A stretch of DNA of 6,164 bases, taken from Cocleimonas sp. (GTDB lineage Bacteria > Pseudomonadota > Gammaproteobacteria > Thiotrichales > Thiotrichaceae). The notes under the pieces are model-generated. The model was not told the origin of the DNA and ran no database searches. It saw nothing but the letters and a program-made list of their open reading frames with translations. The DNA lies in NCBI GenBank assembly GCA_023146675.1, contig JAGLBQ010000016.1, positions 1 to 6,164 on the forward strand. The letters are read 5' to 3'. This document shows positions 1-4,558 of this stretch, in pieces. The translations under genes and the position numbers were made by a program. The first letter of the stretch is position 1. Every line of letters begins with the position of its first letter.

Positions 1-600
1 CGCTGGAATGTCATTAAAGATAATTTTGCTAAAAGTCAAATGAAGGGTAATGAAGAAGCCATTATCGGCACTGAGATTGTAGAGCGCCTTGGGGATATGG
101 CAGTTGGTTTGCAACAGGTTAACCTTGCGTTAAGTAATAGCACAGGTAATGACAGACTAGCAGAAATGGTTGATCATCTTAAACAGGTGAATACCTCGCT
201 GAGTAATACGGATGAAAATACCAAGTTAACGCATCAATTAACAAAAATTGATAATACGATGCAATTGATTGGCAAAGTATTATTAGCATCAAATGACAAG
301 TCAACACTCAGTACACAGTTGGAGACTATTTCTAAAAATATACAGGGCTTAAATCAATCCTTATCCGCTACCAACCACAGTGATGAGGTGGTTTCAAGAC
401 TTGGGCTAATTGCTAAAAAGCTACATGCTATTGAACATAGCGCAGGTTTAACGAATTCTGGAGAGGTTATTTCAGAACAGCTTGGGCAGCTGGTCAATGG
501 GATTATGGGTATCCATAATGAAATAGCTAAGGCATCAGCAGCGGAAGTGCAAAAGGCAGACTGGTTAACGCGACGGATGGGGAAGGCGGAAGATTCTTAA
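1..600 (+). CDS. 3' part of an unrecognised helical repeat protein
   Basis: The frame is open to the left edge. The first in-frame ATG (40) has no Shine-Dalgarno sequence before it and 13 sense codons precede it, so the gene very probably begins outside the window and this is its C-terminal part. Counting from that ATG, residues 21-165 consist of about five and a half repeats of 27 residues. Each has hydrophobic residues at repeat positions 4, 7, 11, 20, 24 and 27, and a polar stretch rich in Ser, Asn, Thr and Asp at positions 12-18. From position 20 through position 11 of the next repeat the hydrophobic spacing is 4-3-4-3-4, which fits amphipathic or coiled-coil helices separated by polar turns. 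There are no cysteines, membrane segments or catalytic motifs. The end is basic (WLTRRMGK). The family is not recognised. It could be the helical tail of a larger membrane or cytoskeletal protein, but the part that would show this is missing. It converges on the next gene. Confidence 0.75.
   Translation, partial: RWNVIKDNFAKSQMKGNEEAIIGTEIVERLGDMAVGLQQVNLALSNSTGNDRLAEMVDHLKQVNTSLSNTDENTKLTHQLTKIDNTMQLIGKVLLASNDKSTLSTQLETISKNIQGLNQSLSATNHSDEVVSRLGLIAKKLHAIEHSAGLTNSGEVISEQLGQLVNGIMGIHNEIAKASAAEVQKADWLTRRMGKAEDS
100..537 (+). repeat. Tandem 27-residue helical repeats within the first gene
   Basis: Protein-level repeats, diverged at the DNA level. Units start at about 100 (a short copy of 23 residues), 169, 250, 331, 412 and 493 (a half copy). 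The best conserved residues are the hydrophobic positions 4, 7, 11, 20, 24 and 27. Leu-Ser-Asn is shared at positions 11-13 of the first two units, and Leu-Ser recurs at 11-12 in the fourth. The four full units are each exactly 27 residues, which argues against chance periodicity. Confidence 0.6.
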
Positions 601-610
601 GAGCCTCTTA

Positions 611-654
611 GAAGTGAAAGTTAAAGAGATATTAAAGCTTTCACCTTTCACTTC
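611..654. terminator. Possible shared terminator between convergent genes
   Basis: A perfect 10-base inverted repeat, GAAGTGAAAG at 611-620 and CTTTCACTTC at 645-654, lies between two convergent stop codons (600 and 667). The loop is long (24 bases). CTTTCAC also occurs at 638-644, so the left arm could pair there with a shorter stem. There is no clean T-tract on either side. The position suits a bidirectional terminator, but the structure is weak. Confidence 0.35.
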
Positions 655-666
655 ATTATTTAATTC

Positions 667-1254
667 TTAATTACAGCATCCCTCTAAAACAATATTTCCA
701 TCAATTAAAGCAGTGATAGAGTAAGAATAATTAATTTCAGACATTCCATCATTACAGGCTTCTTCATGGGTGACAATAAATGCTGAATGATTGGCAGTAA
801 CGGCTTTTGTTACCCGAATACCCATATTAAGTGGTCTTCCTGAGGGTACTTTTTGCAAGCTAATGGGTGCCTTAAAATTACCCATATCAGCACTAGAATA
901 GTCGACAGTATTATTTGCCGTTATTCTTAATGCCCAAAACGGCTCTGTTCCAGAGCATTGAAACGTTTGAAAGGCCGTTGCTGTTTGCTGGCGTAGATAG
1001 TAGGCGTTAACCCATCCCTCTTTGTCATTCCAGCTGATTTTAGACCATCGATTCCCACGATTTCTAATGGATGTTAGTACGACAATTTGTTTGGCATTAT
1101 AGGGAAGCGAACTGATGATTGGTGAGGAAACCCGAGAAGCACTACGCACATTGAGAGAGTCTGTTGCGTTAATATTAGTGACTTCATATAAATCAGCGAC
1201 GGCAATACTTGATAAAAACAAGGTTGAAAAAATAAAGATTAAAATTTGTTTCAT
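667..1254 (-). CDS. Secreted SH3b protein with COG3650-like C-terminal domain
   Basis: A 195-residue exported protein. Residues 1-20 form a signal peptide with a hydrophobic core and a clear AVA cleavage site before Asp21. Residues 22-88 form a bacterial SH3 (SH3b) domain, with the typical LNVRS segment at 34-38 and GWVN near its end at 80-83. Such domains commonly bind cell wall or peptides. From residue 98 a second domain carries CSGTEPFW (100-107), a CNDGMSE segment (167-173) and a terminal GCCN. This combination resembles the uncharacterised COG3650-type domain, in which these Cys-containing motifs recur. Cys100, Cys167, Cys193 and Cys194 could form disulfides in the periplasm. The start is supported by a strong AAGGAG seven bases upstream. 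The SH3b part is clearly related to that of the next minus-strand gene (about 25 identical residues in 65 by eye), while the C-terminal parts are unrelated. The biochemical function is unknown. Confidence 0.85.
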   Translation of the reverse strand: MKQILIFIFSTLFLSSIAVADLYEVTNINATDSLNVRSASRVSSPIISSLPYNAKQIVVLTSIRNRGNRWSKISWNDKEGWVNAYYLRQQTATAFQTFQCSGTEPFWALRITANNTVDYSSADMGNFKAPISLQKVPSGRPLNMGIRVTKAVTANHSAFIVTHEEACNDGMSEINYSYSITALIDGNIVLEGCCN

Positions 1255-1260
1255 GATATA

Positions 1261-1267
1261 ACTCCTT
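1261..1267 (-). promoter_or_regulatory. Strong ribosome binding site of the SH3b/COG3650-like gene
   Basis: On the minus strand AAGGAGT precedes the ATG at 1254, with about seven bases between AAGGAG and the start codon. It fixes this start and predicts efficient translation. Confidence 0.8.
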
Positions 1268-1274
1268 TGGTTTT

Positions 1275-1290
1275 TTTATATCTATATAAA
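1275..1290. other. AT-only inverted repeat in the 5' region of the SH3b/COG3650-like gene
   Basis: TTTATAT and ATATAAA flank a two-base centre (1282-1283), directly upstream of the ribosome binding site. It could be an operator or part of a minus-strand -10 region. No well-spaced -35 accompanies it, and short AT palindromes arise easily in such DNA. Confidence 0.2.
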
Positions 1291-1380
1291 TCAGTCTTAT
1301 TAGGATAGGGAAGGTTCACCTACAATGAAAAAATATAGTATGGTCAAGGGTATTTTTAATACTTGAAGCATTAAGCATAA

Positions 1381-1409
1381 AAAAAGGTGATCAATTAGAT
1401 CACCTTTTT
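1381..1409 (-). terminator. Intrinsic terminator of the His/Cys-repeat gene
   Basis: A perfect 12-base stem with a 5-base loop: AAAAAGGTGATC (1381-1392), loop 1393-1397, GATCACCTTTTT (1398-1409). On the minus strand the GGTGATC/GATCACC core is followed by seven T residues, and it lies about 30 bases after the stop of the gene at 1438-2490. The T-run on the plus side would also allow termination in the other direction. It separates the two SH3b genes into two transcription units, so the gene at 667-1254 should have its own promoter within about 1255-1380. Confidence 0.85.
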
Positions 1410-1437
1410 ATTTTAGTCTAGAAAAAGCTATTTTAGC

Positions 1438-2490
1438 TTATCGACCATAACGATGAGAATGTCCTTTATCCTGATAAGGATGTGAATGTGTTGTTGCGCG
1501 TGTTAAAGAATTTGCAGGATGCGTATGGTTATTTCCTGATTGATTACGACTTCCATTGCTTGGACACTGATGGCGATGCATTCTGCCTCCACCTTTATGC
1601 CCATGCTTAACAGCGCTTACACACTGGCTTTTACCATGTGTGTGTTGCAAACGGTTTGTTTGTGCAACTTGTTGACGACCTTTGTTACCCTGACAGCTAT
1701 AACGATGAGAATGCTTGTTTGCACCATTTGCATGAGTATGAGAGATAGAACGCGTACATTTGTTGGCGGGATGTTGATGTGTATTGGCATTTTTCATAGG
1801 TGTATAAGCAATTTTTTGCTGATTATTGTTTTTACAACTATAACGATGGGTATGAGTTCCTTTGCCATTTGCATGAGTATGAGAGATAGAACGCGTACAT
1901 TTGTTGGCAGGGTGTCTATGGGTGTTGGCATTTTGAGCGGTGAGCTGTTTGCCATAAATATCAGTCTGATTACTCCTTGATTGCTGACGTCCTTTTTGAC
2001 AACTGTAACGATGCGAATGCTCAGAAGGACCTGCGTGATTATGGGAGATCGAGCGAGTACATTTATTCGCAGGGTGGGTATGGTTATCAGTTGCTGTATT
2101 AGTTGTTGTATTAGGAGTGTAAGCGGTATAAGTATTAGTAGCAGGCTCTGGATTGTAATAAGTTTGTTTCATATTATTATTTGTAGTGCTAGCAACAGTA
2201 CTTAAATAGCGCTTATTAACCCAGCCAGATTTTCCATCCCACTTGACTTCTACCCAAATAGAACCGCCTATATCTCTTTCACTGCTGGTAATTTTAATTT
2301 TATTTGCACTCGCAGGGATTTCACCAATTACATCATAGCCTGTACCAGCGCCACTACGAACATTTAATGTATCCCAAGAGTCAACATTAGTGACTTGATA
2401 GTTTGTAGCAAAACTTGTTTGCATGGCACCACAGCTCAAAGCTAGTGTGCTTGCTAAAATTATTGACTTTAAATGACGTCGTATCTTCAT
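1438..2490 (-). CDS. Secreted SH3b protein with five His/Cys-rich repeats
   Basis: A 350-residue exported protein. The N-terminus is a signal peptide. Cleavage after Ala28 (SFA before TN) aligns with the cleavage site of the related gene at 667-1254. Cys20 (ALSC) is a weaker lipobox alternative. Residues 31-97 form an SH3b domain (LNVRSG at 42-47, GWVN at 89-92). Residues 99-135 are a Thr/Asn-rich linker. Residues 137-350 hold five repeats starting at His137, His191, His238, His283 and His322. The pattern is H-x-H-x4-C-x5-H-x-H-x(5,6)-H-x-H-x(1,3)-C, with PANKCTR and HRYSC as the most conserved words. All 30 motif histidines are kept. The last copy lacks both cysteines (Leu329, and it ends HRYGR). 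I infer metal binding (Zn, Cu or Ni) in the periplasm or outside the cell, with SH3b as a wall or surface anchor. I cannot place the repeats in a named family. The start has an AGGA 11 bases upstream. Confidence 0.88.
   Translation of the reverse strand: MKIRRHLKSIILASTLALSCGAMQTSFATNYQVTNVDSWDTLNVRSGAGTGYDVIGEIPASANKIKITSSERDIGGSIWVEVKWDGKSGWVNKRYLSTVASTTNNNMKQTYYNPEPATNTYTAYTPNTTTNTATDNHTHPANKCTRSISHNHAGPSEHSHRYSCQKGRQQSRSNQTDIYGKQLTAQNANTHRHPANKCTRSISHTHANGKGTHTHRYSCKNNNQQKIAYTPMKNANTHQHPANKCTRSISHTHANGANKHSHRYSCQGNKGRQQVAQTNRLQHTHGKSQCVSAVKHGHKGGGRMHRHQCPSNGSRNQSGNNHTHPANSLTRATTHSHPYQDKGHSHRYGR
1441..2082 (-). repeat. Five His/Cys-rich protein repeats
   Basis: Coding units are at 1999-2082 (repeat 1), 1834-1920 (2), 1693-1779 (3), 1564-1644 (4) and 1441-1527 (5), in protein order from high to low coordinates. 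Each core is 27-29 residues. Start-to-start spacings are 54, 47, 45 and 39 residues. Repeats 1-3 share PANKCTRSISH. Repeat 4 keeps the His/Cys frame but little else. Repeat 5 keeps HPAN, the six histidines and HRY but has lost both cysteines. Linkers between the units are rich in Asn, Gln, Lys and Gly. Confidence 0.85.
1724..1908. repeat. 44-bp perfect direct repeat (1724-1767 and 1865-1908)
   Basis: The two 44-base copies are identical and 141 bases (47 codons) apart. They encode the core of repeats 3 and 2 (PANKCTR region through HTHANG). Similarity continues imperfectly on both sides. The DNA identity points to a recent internal duplication or gene conversion, whereas repeats 1, 4 and 5 have diverged. 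Confidence 0.9.
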
Positions 2491-2611
2491 AGTATTGATA
2501 GTCCTTTACCTATTTGTTAAAAATGGTGGAAAATAGCAGCTATTCTTAGTTGCTATATTTTTTAAAAAAATTACGCAGATATTGCTTACAAACCTGAGTC
2601 CTAATAAGCGT

Positions 2612-2642
2612 ATTTGTATAATATAGTTTAGGTTATACAAAT
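2612..2642. promoter_or_regulatory. Perfect inverted repeat, possible operator
   Basis: ATTTGTATAA (2612-2621) and TTATACAAAT (2633-2642) are separated by 11 bases, about 120-150 bases upstream of the His/Cys-repeat gene, in a very AT-rich 274-base spacer (2491-2764) with no convincing ORF. The arm centres are 21 bases apart, two helical turns, which suits a dimeric regulator. A TATAAT (2617-2622) overlaps the left arm on the plus strand. No convincing -35 at the right spacing was found on either strand. Confidence 0.4.
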
Positions 2643-2715
2643 TTGCATGAGAATCAAGCTGTTTTTTTTAAACAAGCCTAAAAAAAAATCATGTAAGATG
2701 TTGTTTTTACTTAAA

Positions 2716-2736
2716 TACGTATAAAAAATATACGTA
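2716..2736 (-). terminator. Hairpin downstream of the Mth938-like gene, possible terminator
   Basis: TACGTATA (2716-2723) and TATACGTA (2729-2736) form an 8-base perfect stem around a 5-base A-loop, 28 bases past the stop of the minus-strand gene ending at 2765. The stem is AT-rich and is followed on that strand by only a short T-rich stretch, so termination would be weak. A regulatory dyad for the gene ending at 1438 is the alternative. Confidence 0.35.
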
Positions 2737-2764
2737 ATGTACTGAGAATAAAACTAAAATTGGG

Positions 2765-3136
2765 TTATTTGCAAAATAATGCGGCAGCTACATTTCTATC
2801 ATCTGCCATTAAAATATTAAAGGTTCGGCAGGCTGCTTGTGTATTCATTACTTCAAAGCCAATCCCAGAATTAACCAGATTCAAGTAGATCTCTTTTTCA
2901 GGAAATACCTGTTTAATACCTGTACCTAATAAAATAACCTCGGGTTGTAATGCAAATATTGCCTCTAAATGTTGCGCTTGAAGGTCAATAAAGGTTTGCG
3001 GTTGCCAATCAGAGTTGAAATGGTTTGGTGTCAGAATAAAGCCCTGATTAAAGCTGTTGTCGTTAATGCGTACGCTCTGGTCATCATAGCCTGTGATTGT
3101 AAACTGGGTGTCATCGTGCTCTTCACTAAATTTCAT
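2765..3136 (-). CDS. Mth938-like (DUF498) domain protein
   Basis: A 123-residue protein without signal peptide or membrane segment, so cytoplasmic. The whole length fits the Mth938-like family (DUF498, related to human NDUFAF3 and AAMDC). ILTP (34-37) comes after the N-terminal strands, then ILLGTG (68-73) and a GIGFEVMNT segment (91-99) running into AACRTFNIL (101-109). DDRNVAAAL (112-120) follows near the C-terminus. The length is normal for the bacterial family. Its biochemical role is not established. The mitochondrial relative NDUFAF3 is a complex I assembly factor, but that role should not be carried over. No clear Shine-Dalgarno sequence precedes the ATG. A TAG stop lies in frame three codons upstream, so the start cannot be moved far outward. 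It is divergent from hom across a 111-base gap. Confidence 0.85.
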   Translation of the reverse strand: MKFSEEHDDTQFTITGYDDQSVRINDNSFNQGFILTPNHFNSDWQPQTFIDLQAQHLEAIFALQPEVILLGTGIKQVFPEKEIYLNLVNSGIGFEVMNTQAACRTFNILMADDRNVAAALFCK

Positions 3137-3180
3137 ATTGATCTAATTTTGCTGTTTTGAATCACATGCATCTTACACTA

Positions 3181-3209
3181 TTGACACTGCCCTAATGCAA
3201 ATGTAATGT
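3181..3209 (+). promoter_or_regulatory. Sigma70-type promoter for hom-thrC
   Basis: A perfect -35 TTGACA (3181-3186) is followed after exactly 17 bases by TAATGT (3204-3209), a weak -10 with three of six consensus bases, including the key first, second and last. Transcription would begin near 3216, giving a leader of about 32 bases. That is too short for a Thr/Ile-rich leader peptide and attenuator like the one ahead of the E. coli thr operon, and none is visible in the gap. Confidence 0.6.
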
Positions 3210-3247
3210 GCTGACTTCCAAAAAATAGTAAATAAAAAGGTAATAGA

Positions 3248-4558
3248 ATGAATCCTGTAAAAATAGGTTTGTTGGGTTTGGGGACTGTCGGTGGTGGTAC
3301 TGCAACGGTCTTAAAACGTAATGCAGAAGAAATAGCACGCCGAGCAGGACGAGGCATTATTGTGGATTATGCCGCGACACTAGAACCTGAGCGAGCAGGT
3401 GAGCTAGGATTGTCTGATTTACGAATCACGCAAGATGCCTTTGATGTTGTCAATGACCCTGATATATCCATTGTTGTTGAGCTCATTGGTGGCTATTCAC
3501 CTGCCAAAGAATTAGTGTTACAAGCGATTGAAAATGGCAAACACGTGGTCACTGCAAATAAGGCATTGATTGCGGTTCATGGTAATGAAATTTTTGCTAA
3601 AGCACAGGAGAAAGGTGTAATGGTCGCATTTGAAGCGGCGGTTGCAGGGGGTATTCCCATTATTAAAGCATTACGTGAAGGGTTAGCCGCTAATAAGATT
3701 GAATGGCTAGCAGGCATTATTAATGGCACAGGCAACTTTATTCTCACTGAAATGCGGGATAAAGGACGTGCATTTGATGATGTATTAGCAGAAGCACAGG
3801 CTTTAGGTTATGCAGAAGCTGACCCTACCTTTGATGTAGAGGGAATTGATGCGGCGCATAAGTTATCCATCTTGTCATCGATTGCTTTTGGTATTCCATT
3901 ACAGTTTGAAAAGACATATACAGAAGGCATCAGCAAAATTAGTCGTGATGATGTGACGTATGCATCTGAACTGGGTTATAACATCAAGCACCTTGGTATC
4001 GCGCGTCGTACAAAAGAGGGGGTAGAGCAGCGCGTTCATCCAACCATGATCCCTAAAACGCGTCTGATTGCCAATGTCAATGGTGTCATGAATGCTGTCT
4101 TAGTGAATGGTGATGCAGTAGGGCATACCTTATATTATGGTGCGGGCGCGGGCGATGAACCAACGGCATCCGCAGTCGTTGCTGATATTATTGATGTTGT
4201 ACGGGTACTTACAACAGACCCTGAAAACCGCGTTCCGCACTTAGCATTCCAGCCTGATTCATTAGCCGATACTCCCATTGTCTCAATGGATGCTATTGAG
4301 ACAGGATTCTATCTGCGTATGCGTGCCGCAAATCATGCGGGTGTTCTTGCAGAGGTCACTAAAATACTTGGTGAAAGAAATATTAGTATCGAAGCCTTTA
4401 TCCAAAAAGAACCCAGCGAAGATGCCGATAAAGTTGATATTATCTTGCTCACCCATCGCGTTAATGAAGGTGACATGAATGCTGCTATTAAAGAAATAGA
4501 AGCGCTGGATGTCATAACGGGTGATGTTATGCGCATTCGAGTGGAGTCGTTAAAATGA
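3248..4558 (+). CDS. hom: Homoserine dehydrogenase
   Basis: Catalyses the NAD(P)H-dependent reduction of L-aspartate 4-semialdehyde to L-homoserine, the branch step towards threonine and methionine, in the cytoplasm. The 436 residues match stand-alone (not aspartokinase-fused) enzymes. The order is: Rossmann nucleotide-binding start with GLGTVGGGT (10-18); TANKALI (103-109); the IINGTGNF segment (158-164); the family signature AQALGYAEADPTFDVEG (184-199) running into DAAHK, with catalytic Asp201 and Lys205; GAGAGDEPT (298-306); and a C-terminal ACT domain from about 354 to 431 (NHAGVLAEV at 362-370). The ACT domain suggests threonine feedback inhibition, as known for this family. The start is supported by AAAGG seven bases upstream and by the promoter at 3181-3209. 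The stop overlaps the thrC start, so the two genes form an operon. All signature residues seen are intact. Confidence 0.97.
   Translation: MNPVKIGLLGLGTVGGGTATVLKRNAEEIARRAGRGIIVDYAATLEPERAGELGLSDLRITQDAFDVVNDPDISIVVELIGGYSPAKELVLQAIENGKHVVTANKALIAVHGNEIFAKAQEKGVMVAFEAAVAGGIPIIKALREGLAANKIEWLAGIINGTGNFILTEMRDKGRAFDDVLAEAQALGYAEADPTFDVEGIDAAHKLSILSSIAFGIPLQFEKTYTEGISKISRDDVTYASELGYNIKHLGIARRTKEGVEQRVHPTMIPKTRLIANVNGVMNAVLVNGDAVGHTLYYGAGAGDEPTASAVVADIIDVVRVLTTDPENRVPHLAFQPDSLADTPIVSMDAIETGFYLRMRAANHAGVLAEVTKILGERNISIEAFIQKEPSEDADKVDIILLTHRVNEGDMNAAIKEIEALDVITGDVMRIRVESLK
4543..4558 (+). promoter_or_regulatory. thrC ribosome binding site and hom/thrC overlap
   Basis: GGAG (4543-4546) lies inside the end of hom, eight bases before the thrC ATG. 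The thrC ATG and the hom TGA share ATGA (4555-4558). This arrangement is typical of translational coupling and would keep the two enzymes in step. Confidence 0.85.

Noticed and set aside
1318..1347. TTGACC on the minus strand (1347-1342) as the -35 of the SH3b/COG3650-like gene
   Set aside because: No acceptable -10 occurs 16-18 bases downstream. The nearby TATATT is only about four bases away.
1441..2082. The regularly spaced repeats as a CRISPR array
   Set aside because: The units lie in one reading frame of a single protein, most copies are diverged at the DNA level, and spacings vary in multiples of three.
1540..2205. Two long plus-strand open frames (1540-1980 and 1981-2205) opposite the His/Cys repeats
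   Set aside because: They are antisense to a well-supported gene. Their openness follows from the His/Thr/Arg/Ser codon composition of the repeats, they have no Shine-Dalgarno sequence, and their own repeats mirror those of the real gene.
2969..3160. Plus-strand 63-codon open frame opposite the Mth938-like gene
   Set aside because: It overlaps a conserved family protein on the other strand, has no ribosome binding site and shows no recognisable motif.
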